Part shown: piece by piece, positions 8,361 to 15,612 of the stretch
Numbering within the stretch: position 1 is the stretch's first letter
Layout of the letters: the number at the start of each line of letters is the position of its first letter
Assembly (NCBI RefSeq): GCF_000018025.1
Contig: NC_009831.1
Location: forward strand, 620,001-684,000
DNA length: 64,000 nucleotides
Direction of reading: 5' to 3'
Source: Shewanella sediminis HAW-EB3
GTDB taxonomy: Bacteria > Pseudomonadota > Gammaproteobacteria > Enterobacterales > Shewanellaceae
Notes under the pieces: model-generated
Databases searched by the model: none
What the model was told of the DNA's origin: nothing
Seen by the model: only the letters and a program-made list of their open reading frames with translations
Translations under genes and position numbers: made by a program

Positions 8361-8451
8361 GGAGGGATGGCAGAGTGGTCGAATGCACCGGTCTTGAAAA
8401 CCGGCACGGGTTTATAGCCCGTCTAGGGTTCAAATCCCTATCCCTCCGCCA
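8361..8451 (+). tRNA. tRNA-Ser (anticodon TGA)
   Basis: It folds as a class II tRNA. The acceptor GGAGGGA pairs with TCCCTCC, the anticodon stem CCGGT/ACCGG carries the loop with TGA, the long variable arm is ACGGGTTTATAGCCCGT, and the T arm is TAGGG-TTCAAAT-CCCTA. Discriminator G and an encoded CCA (8449-8451) follow. It reads UCA and, by wobble, other UCN codons. Confidence 0.97.
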
Positions 8452-8461
8452 CATTCAGATG

Positions 8462-8492
8462 AAGCCCCAAGCAGAAATGCTTGGGGCTTTTT
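8462..8492 (+). terminator. Intrinsic terminator of tRNA-Ser
   Basis: An 11-bp perfect stem, AAGCCCCAAGC with GCTTGGGGCTT, closes a six-base loop and runs into TTTTT. It begins 11 bases after the tRNA CCA. Confidence 0.9.
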
Positions 8493-8562
8493 CGTATATT
8501 CAATTCAGAACCCTAGGGTTCCTATTGTTTAAAGTCAGCTATCCCGGCGCCATATTAAGATG

Positions 8563-8591
8563 AAGGGCTACTCGAAAGAGTAGCCCTTTTT
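8563..8591 (+). terminator. Second terminator hairpin of the tRNA-Ser array
   Basis: AAGGGCTACTC and GAGTAGCCCTT pair perfectly over a GAAA loop and continue into TTTTT. The stem sequence differs entirely from the first terminator while its position relative to the module is kept. Confidence 0.85.
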
Positions 8592-8661
8592 CGTATACTC
8601 AATTTAGAACCCCATGGTTCCTATTGTTTGAAGTCAGCTATCCCGGCGCCACATTAAGAAG

Positions 8662-8691
8662 AGCCCGATATCGAAAGATATCGGGCTTTTT
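8662..8691 (+). terminator. Third terminator hairpin of the tRNA-Ser array
   Basis: AGCCCGATATC and GATATCGGGCT pair perfectly over a GAAA loop and continue into TTTTT. Only the loop and T-run are shared with the second hairpin. Confidence 0.85.
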
Positions 8692-8982
8692 GCTAACTAT
8701 AGCTTAATGAAATTGAACCCATTGTTCCTATTGTTTAAAGTCAGCTATCCCTTCGCTATCTATTTCAGTGCAAAGTAGATGTCGGTGACACGATCACTAG
8801 GGGGAAGTACCAGTCGCTAAGATTTACGTTTTAAGCGCATTAATAATCAAAGAGACGGTATGAGTATAATTTTGATTTGTAGTCTTTTTGGTTGTGTTAT
8901 GCATGAATTGCAAATGATTCTTCTAATTTGTGGGTAAAAGAAAGTCGATTACTATATTTGCAAAGTGTGATTTGAAACGATG

Positions 8983-9016
8983 GCACCATACTATGACTGC
9001 AGTTAAAGTATGGTGC
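8983..9016. promoter_or_regulatory. 34-bp palindrome in front of the lysR gene, likely operator
   Basis: Arms GCACCATACT (8983-8992) and AGTATGGTGC (9007-9016) are perfect. The inner 14 bases are also largely symmetric around CTGCAG. It ends 31 bases before the LysR start codon, a usual place for LysR autoregulation. No second copy was seen before the cytochrome gene at 10551. Confidence 0.65.
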
Positions 9017-9047
9017 ATGCAGCAAAAAATATTTCCGGAATACACTC

Positions 9048-9992
9048 ATGAAAAAAATTGATCATCTTGATTCCTTCACATTATCCGTATTTGTAGAGCT
9101 TTATGAACAAAAGAGTGGAACCGCTGCAGCCGCAAAATTAGCGATAACTCAGTCAAAAGTAAGCCGAACGTTGACGTCCCTTCGTCATATTTTTGAAAAT
9201 GAACTGTTTATTAGACAGCAGCATGGCATGAAACCAAACCATCTGGCAGACCGACTCTACCCTCTGGCCAAAACGTTAGTCGCGAACTACCAGTCTCTGG
9301 CTCATACCATGGAGATCACCGTAGCAGAAAACAAGGCGGTTAATATTGCTGCTCAGGGGAATTTTCACAACATAATTTTTGACTGCTTGAATCAAGTTAC
9401 TATCGGTGAGGGGAGCCCGTTTTCTTTCGAACTACACACAATTACATCAGACTTTCAGAAAAAATTGGTTAACGGTGTTTTTGATTATTGTATATCCATC
9501 AACCCTGCCCAAGCGGACGGCATCACCCGGTATGAAATAGGAGAAATAGGCCGCTATTTCTTGGTCGCAAAGAAAGGGCACCCTATCTTCAATTCTAAAA
9601 TCACATTAGAGAACATACTCAAATATAAAGTAGCCATATCAAATTATGCTTTAGACGAGCAGAAAATGCCCCGTATCGATAAGATTGCCTACCAGAAAAA
9701 ACTCCCAATCACCGTTGCACTAAAAATTTCTGACTTGAAACTGCTGCTCGATTATCTTGAGCTTGGTGACTGTGTAGGATTGGTGGCAGGATCGGTTTTC
9801 CTTCATACGCTGCAAGAAAGACCGGAGCTTGAGTTCCTCGACATTACTGAATTATCAACTAACTTGTTTAGTGAGACATCCACCTACAAAGAACTTAAAT
9901 ATTATTTACAGGCAAATGACTCTAGTGATCATATTTTAGCATTAAAGTTAGCTGAGAAGTTACGGGAGCATTTTTCTTATGATAACCAGTGA
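9048..9992 (+). CDS. LysR-type transcriptional regulator
   Basis: 314 residues, normal for the family. The N-terminal winged helix-turn-helix (about residues 8-66) includes AAAAKLAITQSKVSRTLTSL and FIRQQHGMKPN. The rest is the effector-binding domain, which lacks obvious ligand-diagnostic residues. It is clearly related to the second LysR protein at 16590-17555, which has the same FIR(Q/K)(Q/K)HG motif and spacing. It probably controls the split-Soret cytochrome gene 558 bp downstream on the same strand, and itself through the palindrome at 8983-9016. The inducer is unknown. Confidence 0.9.
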   Translation: MKKIDHLDSFTLSVFVELYEQKSGTAAAAKLAITQSKVSRTLTSLRHIFENELFIRQQHGMKPNHLADRLYPLAKTLVANYQSLAHTMEITVAENKAVNIAAQGNFHNIIFDCLNQVTIGEGSPFSFELHTITSDFQKKLVNGVFDYCISINPAQADGITRYEIGEIGRYFLVAKKGHPIFNSKITLENILKYKVAISNYALDEQKMPRIDKIAYQKKLPITVALKISDLKLLLDYLELGDCVGLVAGSVFLHTLQERPELEFLDITELSTNLFSETSTYKELKYYLQANDSSDHILALKLAEKLREHFSYDNQ

Positions 9993-10550
9993 TATTCGAC
10001 TTTGTTGATCGAATCACCCTCCAGGCAGTTTTGTCCCATAAGCTTTCCAAGCTTAGAGGTCATTCCCCATTTTCAATGCCTGAATATCAGTTAAAGATAT
10101 ATCGTTGCCTTTCGCGTACCAATACACCTGCAAATCAATGAATATTGCCAATGTTGAAACAGTTTCATTGATGAATATGGAATTGAGGTACCGCTTATAT
10201 AGTGGCAAGCGACCACTATCGTGGAGAAGTTCAATTTAAGCTAGCAATACACACGTTATACACGTTTATGGTTCCATAACTCTTCCATACCACCGAGCAT
10301 ATCCTTCCAGTTGTAATTGGTTACCTCTGAAATACCATAATCTCAGCAGACGTCCTTGATCATTTACTTATCAGAATTGTTGAAATTTTGTTTGTAAACG
10401 TTTTGTCGATCACAATTTGTTTTCTGCTTTAGGGCTATTATCCTTTCGCAGGGAAATGGCTAAGTTATTGTTTTTTAAGATATTTATAATTGGAATATGC
10501 AATTTGTCACTATGTGGAATTGCAGATTTTCAATAACTGGAGAGATGATT
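9993..10550. other. Regulatory gap before the split-Soret cytochrome gene
   Basis: 558 bp without a gene. It holds a bulged inverted repeat CAATGTTGAAAC-A-GTTTCATTG (10149-10170), an inverted repeat TTATGG-TT-CCATAA (10266-10279) and TTGTCGATCACAA (about 10403-10415), which contains a half of a CRP/FNR-type site. Any of these could be an operator for the neighbouring LysR or for CRP/EtrA. No promoter is clear enough to place. Confidence 0.35.
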
Positions 10551-11477
10551 ATGAATTTAGATAGACGTCAGGCGATGGGAAAAATTGTTGGTTTTGCCGG
10601 TGCCGCAGCAGTGTCACCCGCCGTGTTCGCCGCTGATACATGTCCGGTCGATGGTGCTATCGGTTTAGGTAGTGATGGTGGTGCAGATTTGGGGGCGAAC
10701 TTACTGGCATACGTTGAGTTGGATCCTTTTGAAGTCGCCAAGCGTGCCTATGAAGGCTATGTCCGTGGTGGTTGTATGTACGGTGTGTTCAATGCCGTAG
10801 TTAAGGAGCTTGCCGCTCAAGGGCATGAGGATGCCTGTAATTTTGCCGCCATTCCAACCAATATTACAGTCTATGGTGGCTCCGGGGTTAAGGGCTGGGG
10901 CTCTATCTGTGGCTGCGTCAACGCCGCGGCTATGATTGTCAACATTCTGGGCGGTGTCGATCAGGTTGCCGTTATCGGTGCTATCAACCGCTATTATGAA
11001 AAGACCCCTATGCCCCGTGGCGATGATAAATTTATGAATTATATCGGTGCACCTATTTTCCACAACGATGCCGGTGAACTGCTAACTCCTGATATGATTG
11101 GTCAATCTACGGCCGATTCCATCTTATGTCACACTTCGGTCTCACACTGGTCTGCTGCAAGTAAGTACGGTGGGGCCCATAAAGCTAAGTATGAGCGTTG
11201 TGCTCAGGTGACAGCAGAAGTGGCTTTCAAGACGGTGGAGTTTTTAAACCAGGCGCTCAAAGGCGAGTTAACAACCGATCCTGAGCTGGAGATGGTCGCT
11301 AAAGGCAATGATGACTGTTACGGTTGCCATACCGGAACCAAGCGTGAGCCTGATACCTATATTGGCTCGGATGTGAATTCCTTTATGGAATGTCAAACTT
11401 GTCACGCGCCGCATGATGTTACGTCTGGCCTGACAGGCATGCACGCGGATGCGACTTGTAGCACTTGCCACAACTAA
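10551..11477 (+). CDS. Split-Soret-type cytochrome c, Tat-exported, three CxxCH motifs
   Basis: Related to the split-Soret cytochrome of Desulfovibrio, a C_GCAxxG_C_C family redox protein whose physiological partner is unsettled. The 308-residue product starts at the ATG 10551, about eight bases after GGAG, and opens NLDRRQAMGKIVGFAGAAA, a twin-arginine signal with cleavage near VFA. Cysteines of the family lie in RGGCMYGVFNAV and SICGCVNAAAMIV. Haem motifs are CYGCH (256-260), CQTCH (281-285) and CSTCH (303-307); I recall two in the classic protein, so the third is notable. Likely periplasmic. A lipoprotein gene follows after 10 bases, so the two are probably co-transcribed. Confidence 0.82.
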   Translation: MNLDRRQAMGKIVGFAGAAAVSPAVFAADTCPVDGAIGLGSDGGADLGANLLAYVELDPFEVAKRAYEGYVRGGCMYGVFNAVVKELAAQGHEDACNFAAIPTNITVYGGSGVKGWGSICGCVNAAAMIVNILGGVDQVAVIGAINRYYEKTPMPRGDDKFMNYIGAPIFHNDAGELLTPDMIGQSTADSILCHTSVSHWSAASKYGGAHKAKYERCAQVTAEVAFKTVEFLNQALKGELTTDPELEMVAKGNDDCYGCHTGTKREPDTYIGSDVNSFMECQTCHAPHDVTSGLTGMHADATCSTCHN

Positions 11478-11487
11478 GGGAATAATT

Positions 11488-12033
11488 ATGCGTAAATTAC
11501 TTATAACCGCTTCCCTGGCATTGCTGTTGTCAGCCTGTGGCTCAGATGATGATGTGAGCGTTGAGCCAATTGATCCGGTTGATCCAGTTGTTCCGGTTGA
11601 GCCGACTGATCCTATATCTGCCAGTGTCACCATAGATCAGGCTAACGAGATTGATGTCATCATCAGCTCGGTTGATCCTCAAAGCTTTGCCATCGCCTTT
11701 ACCTTGACCGATGCAGACAACCAGGCGATCACCGATGCCGGTAGTGATTTCGAGGTGATGTACCTGAGTATGCCTGCCGAGATAACTTCGGCGTTTAGCA
11801 TGCCCTGGCATAATGCCTCAAAATTTGGCTGCGATGCAGAAGAGTCTGATTGTATCGATACACTGGTTGAAGTGAGTCCGGGCTCTTATACCTTTACTCC
11901 TGCCAGTCAACCTGTCTTCAATATGGATACTCAAACTTTAAGGCTATCTGTTATGGTTGCTGGCGCGTTAGCTCAAAGCAAACCAGAAATAGTAAAACCT
12001 ATAGGCGATCACTTTTGGTTACCGACGAGTTAG
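11488..12033 (+). CDS. Haem-less lipoprotein resembling the N-terminal domain of OmcA/MtrC cytochromes
   Basis: 181 residues with a lipoprotein signal (MRKLLITASLALLLSAC), an Asp-rich start and a Pro/Val/Asp linker (EPIDPVDPVVPVEPTDP). A beta-rich domain follows with FAIAFTLTDADNQAITDAG, PGSYTFTP and TLRLSVMVAGAL. The order of these strands recalls domain I of OmcA/MtrC outer-membrane decahaem cytochromes, but there is no CxxCH at all. It may be a cut-down relative acting as docking partner for the cytochrome upstream; this is inference. The last 20 residues derive from a sequence repeated just after the stop (11968-11999 and 12031-12062). Confidence 0.6.
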   Translation: MRKLLITASLALLLSACGSDDDVSVEPIDPVDPVVPVEPTDPISASVTIDQANEIDVIISSVDPQSFAIAFTLTDADNQAITDAGSDFEVMYLSMPAEITSAFSMPWHNASKFGCDAEESDCIDTLVEVSPGSYTFTPASQPVFNMDTQTLRLSVMVAGALAQSKPEIVKPIGDHFWLPTS

Positions 12034-12130
12034 CGCAAAGCAAACCAAAAATAATAAAGCCTACAAAGAGTTAAGGCAACTGAAACCACGGCTCCCCTGA
12101 GCGGTGGTTTCTATATTCTGGTGACTTGAT

Positions 12131-12301
12131 TTATTGTGTAATTAAGTCATTCTCTTCTTTCTTTTTAGTTGCTGAATATATCTCTTTCAACTCGACGGTT
12201 TCGATTGCCAGTTTATAGAAGCGCACCCGGATCCTGATAATGCTAAGTGTGATGGCCATGCGCGCAGCCACCTCATCAGATAGAAGCGTATTTAACTTAG
12301 A
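12131..12301 (-). other. Possible remnant coding fragment, 56 codons
   Basis: An open minus-strand stretch reads SKLNTLLSDEVAARMAITLS then IIRIRVRFYKLAIETVELKE before a stop at 12131. Its composition looks like real protein (helical, charged), but it has no good start or ribosome site. Just to the right, a plus-strand stretch ends IKAVDDLIKSLNAINTSK. Both may be debris of lost genes. I recognise neither. Confidence 0.25.
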
Positions 12302-12380
12302 TTAAAGCGGTCGATGACCTGATTAAATCATTAAATGCTATCAATACAAGTAAGTAATAATTAGCTTATCACCGACTGTT

Positions 12381-12410
12381 AAAGCCCCAGTTAAAGATTG
12401 GGGCTTTTTT
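12381..12410 (+). terminator. Strong intrinsic terminator without an obvious gene before it
   Basis: AAAGCCCCA pairs with TGGGGCTTT over a nine-base loop, followed by six T. The nearest complete plus-strand gene ends 350 bp upstream, so it may serve a lost gene or an unrecognised RNA. Confidence 0.75.
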
Positions 12411-13106
12411 ATTGCTGTTTATTAAATGGATAAAGATAGATTACATAGGACTAACCACACACTAAGTATCTGTTTAATTTTGGGGAAAGTTGACAGGTCG
12501 TAGCCCTTGATATGCCTGAGCGATTCCCAAAGTTGGAAATCTAAGGGGCTGACACATTGCAAGTTCAAAGCTTCATTAGATCGACAGATTAATGAAACTA
12601 GGATTAATTTTGAGGTAAGTGACACTGCCAGCATATCAAAAAGGCTTGTCACCAATATCGAAGTTGAGGGCAGGGCTAATTTTTCAGCGACAAGTCTCAC
12701 CAATATTGACCCTTAATCAGGCTTTAGAACTGTTCACCTGTTCAAAAGAAAAGAGGGAGTGCAGCCGTTAGTACATAAGCAGCTCGATTGAGGCAAAAAA
12801 GTATTTTATTCTATTGATTGCTAATCCGCTGATTTTGAAGAGATCTGACTGTTCATCAGTGGACTGCCTCAGTCCTTATGCTAAAAATAAAAATGTCACT
12901 CTACAGAATAGAGTGACTAACCCATTTGGAGGTTGGGTACAACAATTAATAACGGCTATTAATCTTGTAAATTTAATGTGGCTACCTGCCCAATAACTTC
13001 CCTGTGAACTCGCTGAAATGAAGGGGTAACACTTCAACGAAATTAATTAGCCATGATGAGGTATGGCTAATTAATTCATTCATTGCACGTTAATAAGTCA
13101 CCATTA
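12411..13106. other. Gene-free, AT-rich stretch with two hairpins
   Basis: About 700 bp in which I see no believable gene; the open frames on both strands have no family resemblance or ribosome site. A hairpin GTCACTCTA-CAGAA-TAGAGTGAC (12895-12917) is preceded on the plus strand by an A-rich run and so reads as a minus-strand terminator. A 14-bp perfect stem, AATTAATTAGCCAT with ATGGCTAATTAATT (13041-13076), lies 30 bp beyond the end of the cytochrome operon. Either may end that operon. Confidence 0.45.
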
Positions 13107-13397
13107 TTAGTGACAATTAACGCAAGAATCGTTAAGTTTTACTTCATCGTGAGCAAGGTGACAATTACTGCATTCTAAAACATCATGGTGTCGTTGGTGC
13201 GTTTCGTCAGCAAAGTCACTCAAAGGACCATGACACTCAACACATGAACTATTCTCATGAACCATGTCATCAGATGGTTCACCGTTAATATGACAAGATT
13301 CGCAACCACTCATTTCAGCATGGGTTTCAGCTATTGGTTCTGCAAGTACGTAACCTGATAATATTAATAGAAATGTTAATCCTAAAATTCTAAGCAT
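13107..13397 (-). CDS. Small tetrahaem cytochrome c
   Basis: 96 residues with a signal peptide cleaved after VLA and four haem motifs: CESCH (32-36), CVECH (52-56), CSNCH (76-80) and CVNCH (92-96). The last histidine is the final residue. Size and spacing fit the periplasmic small tetrahaem cytochrome group (STC/CctA and the N-terminal domain of flavocytochrome c fumarate reductase). It is the last gene of the operon, 22 bp after the NrfD-like gene. It probably carries electrons from that quinol-oxidising module to a reductase encoded elsewhere. Confidence 0.88.
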   Translation of the reverse strand: MLRILGLTFLLILSGYVLAEPIAETHAEMSGCESCHINGEPSDDMVHENSSCVECHGPLSDFADETHQRHHDVLECSNCHLAHDEVKLNDSCVNCH

Positions 13398-13419
13398 GTA
13401 ATAAACTCCTGATATTGGT

Positions 13420-14361
13420 TTATGCGACAGTCATTTGACCAGTGTAAAGAATGAAGTTACGAAGCAGTAAAACGCCCAATAAACTGCAACTAGCTGTAAT
13501 AGCGACATAAGATAGTTTTCGTTTAGAAGAGGCTGTCATAAATAAATTGAAGGCGAGCGGTAGTGTTAAGCCTATTACAATGATCCCAGCCCAGAATACC
13601 CATCCCCAGAAACCTTCCCCGAGCGCCGTAAGTGCCGCTGCTTGGCTCTGTCCGCCAGATATAATCAACCCAATGAAGAAGGTAAAAAGCAGAACCAGTT
13701 CGAATAAAATTATAGGTATTTCAATGTGATGAATAAAATGAACTTCTTTACTATCAGGGTTCCCCTTGAGGAGTAATCCACCTAACAAGGTTCCTGCAGC
13801 CCCTGAAGAAATACCAGAAACAAGAAATAACATAGGTAGTACAGGATTGTTGAGCATAGGAAAAGTGGTCAATGCAGAAAGTAAAAAGCCCGTATAAGCA
13901 CCTAAAGATAGAGCTAGCATAACTAGCAATCCAGTGATGCTAGGCTCATGCTTATCTAATATATTTAATATTCTATCTATCAATGGCCATCGATGGTCAC
14001 ACCAATTGGAGATAGGCTCTTTAAATAAGCAAGCTAACCATGAGAATAGGGCTACCTGGTAAATCATTAGCACAGCAACTCCAACAGACATAATCGAAGT
14101 CGGATTGTAAAATACTAAAATTTTCCAGAAATCAAATGGCTTAGTTAAATCGAGAACTAGTATGCCAAGACCGGCAAATACGGCTAGTGGTGCAAGTAGA
14201 CAAGCTGCTTGAACAAAACTTGATTTGTAAGCACTCTTACCTAATTTAAAGTGCTTTAGTAATACGGCGAAACAAATAGCTCCGGCCGATATACCTGCTA
14301 AAAAAAGGTAGATTGCGATAGGCCAATGCCAAACAAGGCTATCAAAGTGAAATGGATTCAT
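13420..14361 (-). CDS. nrfD: NrfD/PsrC-like integral membrane quinol oxidase subunit
   Basis: 313 residues with about eight or nine membrane helices, starting MNPFHFDSLVWHWPIAIYLF and LAGISAGAICF, the usual NrfD/PsrC opening. It oxidises menaquinol or ubiquinol in the inner membrane and passes electrons to the iron-sulfur partner. It overlaps the NrfC-like gene by four bases, so the two are translated together. NrfD-like proteins serve nitrite, polysulfide, sulfite and other reductases, so the symbol says family, not substrate. Confidence 0.85.
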   Translation of the reverse strand: MNPFHFDSLVWHWPIAIYLFLAGISAGAICFAVLLKHFKLGKSAYKSSFVQAACLLAPLAVFAGLGILVLDLTKPFDFWKILVFYNPTSIMSVGVAVLMIYQVALFSWLACLFKEPISNWCDHRWPLIDRILNILDKHEPSITGLLVMLALSLGAYTGFLLSALTTFPMLNNPVLPMLFLVSGISSGAAGTLLGGLLLKGNPDSKEVHFIHHIEIPIILFELVLLFTFFIGLIISGGQSQAAALTALGEGFWGWVFWAGIIVIGLTLPLAFNLFMTASSKRKLSYVAITASCSLLGVLLLRNFILYTGQMTVA

Positions 14362-15047
14362 AGCTTTATCTCCCCATTTTTTGCTGCAATACGGAATAGT
14401 TTTGGACGAGTTCCCAGATCTGTTTTACTTCGATAATTTGGTGTCGTTTTTAGAACCTTAACGATTTCAGAATCAGGATCTTTTAGGTTGCCAAAGACAA
14501 GCGCTTTTGTTGGGCAAGCAGCGACACAAGCAGGTGACTTTCCTTCTTTAAGACGAGTTTCTTTACAGAAATCACATTTATCAGCGGCTTTGGTAACAGG
14601 GTTGATAAATCGGACCTGATATGGACATGCGGCAATGCAGTACATACACCCAACACATTTCCAACTGTCTACTGAGACAATGCCTGTTTTAGGATCTTTG
14701 TACGCAGCCCCTGTTGGGCAGACATTGACACAGGGAGTTCCATCACATTGCTGACATGATTTGCGAGAGAAGCTAAAGTACTGATCAGGATACTCACCAA
14801 ATGGGCCAGTTTTAACAATCTCTAATCTGCTTACACCTTCGGGTACATTGTTCGTTTCACGACAGGCATCAACACACACTTCGCAACCAATGCACTTAGT
14901 TTCATCATGAATGAGTGCGTAATTGACCTCGGCTTCGGTATCATCTGTTTTAGTATCTGATTGGGCTGCTATAAGCTTTGTTGATCCAACCGCTCCGACC
15001 GCTGTGGCACAAGCACATTTTAAAAAGAGTCTTCTTTTATTTTCCAT
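14358..15047 (-). CDS. nrfC: NrfC/PsrB-like periplasmic ferredoxin with four [4Fe-4S] sites
   Basis: 229 residues. A twin-arginine-like signal (NKRRLFLKCACATAVGAVGS) directs export of the folded protein. Four cysteine groups follow: CIGCEVCVDAC, CQQCDGTPCVNVCP, CVGCMYCIAACP and CDFCKETR...CVAACP, as in NrfC, PsrB and DmsB. It takes electrons from the NrfD-like subunit to the cytochromes. It overlaps the gene downstream and follows the pentahaem gene by 12 bp. Confidence 0.9.
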   Translation of the reverse strand: MENKRRLFLKCACATAVGAVGSTKLIAAQSDTKTDDTEAEVNYALIHDETKCIGCEVCVDACRETNNVPEGVSRLEIVKTGPFGEYPDQYFSFSRKSCQQCDGTPCVNVCPTGAAYKDPKTGIVSVDSWKCVGCMYCIAACPYQVRFINPVTKAADKCDFCKETRLKEGKSPACVAACPTKALVFGNLKDPDSEIVKVLKTTPNYRSKTDLGTRPKLFRIAAKNGEIKL

Positions 15048-15059
15048 ATATCCCCCTGG

Positions 15060-15530
15060 TTATCGGCTTTCATGGCAGTTAACGCATAGCTGACGGCGCT
15101 CACCTGTTGAAATTGCAATAACTGGATCTGTCTCAGTATGTAATTGATGGCACTTAGCACAATTAACTTTGTTTGAGTGAACTGCATGAGTCCAATCTAC
15201 TTCGGTTAAATCATCGGAGTTATGGCATGTAGTGCAAACTGCGGTTTGCTCTTCAGCTGTGTTGAGTGAATGGTCACTAAATTTTATTAGGCTTGATTTT
15301 TTCCTTGGGTGACCTTCTTTTTCTCTGTGGCAATTTTGGCAACGTAACTCTAATGAGTTGCTAGAATGAATGCCGAACATTTTCCCATTTTTCTTATGGC
15401 ACATGATGCATTGCTTGTTGGTGTTGATTGTTAACTCAAGCGTGTTTGCATAAGAAATAGAAAGTGGCGTTGAAATAAATGTAGTCAAAGTCAGTATAGA
15501 GAGGGTGAAAACTTTTTTAAAACTAGACAT
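15060..15530 (-). CDS. nrfB: NrfB-like pentahaem cytochrome c
   Basis: 156 residues with a signal peptide (cleavage near SYA) and five haem motifs: CIMCH (41-45), CQNCH (64-68), CTTCH (99-103), CAKCH (124-128) and CVNCH (149-153). Size, haem number and position next to nrfC and nrfD match NrfB, which carries electrons from NrfCD to the nitrite reductase NrfA. No NrfA or other terminal reductase is encoded nearby, so its partner is unknown and could be the tetrahaem protein of the same operon. Confidence 0.82.
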   Translation of the reverse strand: MSSFKKVFTLSILTLTTFISTPLSISYANTLELTINTNKQCIMCHKKNGKMFGIHSSNSLELRCQNCHREKEGHPRKKSSLIKFSDHSLNTAEEQTAVCTTCHNSDDLTEVDWTHAVHSNKVNCAKCHQLHTETDPVIAISTGERRQLCVNCHESR

Positions 15531-15612
15531 AATAAGATCTCATTGCATGAGTTGGCTATTTAAAAACATTAAATAACAGTACTAAATCAATGGTGTTTAG
15601 TACCGCTTAATA

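Larger units (their letters stand above)
8501..8765 (+). repeat. Tandem array of decayed tRNA-Ser 3' end modules, two with their own terminator
   Basis: Three related modules start at about 8501, 8601 and 8711. Each has a segment like CTAGGGTTCCTATTGTTT and then AAGTCAGCTATCCCGGCGCCA, which lines up with the tRNA's own CTAGGGTTC...CTATCCCTCCGCCA, followed by CATATTAAGA like the tRNA's CACATTCAGA. The first two modules are followed by their own hairpins; the third lacks one. The period is about 100 bp. I infer repeated duplication of the tRNA 3' end plus terminator, followed by decay. Confidence 0.65.

Noticed and set aside
8361..8765. tRNA-Ser array as an integrated element's attachment site
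   Set aside because: The duplicated 3' ends look like att duplications, but no integrase, phage or plasmid gene lies in or next to the array and the modules are only 100 bp apart.
10403..10415. FNR/CRP site TTGTCGATCACAA before the split-Soret gene
   Set aside because: Only one half resembles CRP or FNR sites and spacing is wrong for both, so it was noted in the gap entry but not called as a site.
12422..12996. Open frames of 60-93 codons on both strands between the two cytochrome modules
   Set aside because: They overlap each other, lack ribosome sites and have no recognisable family; the region is better called intergenic.
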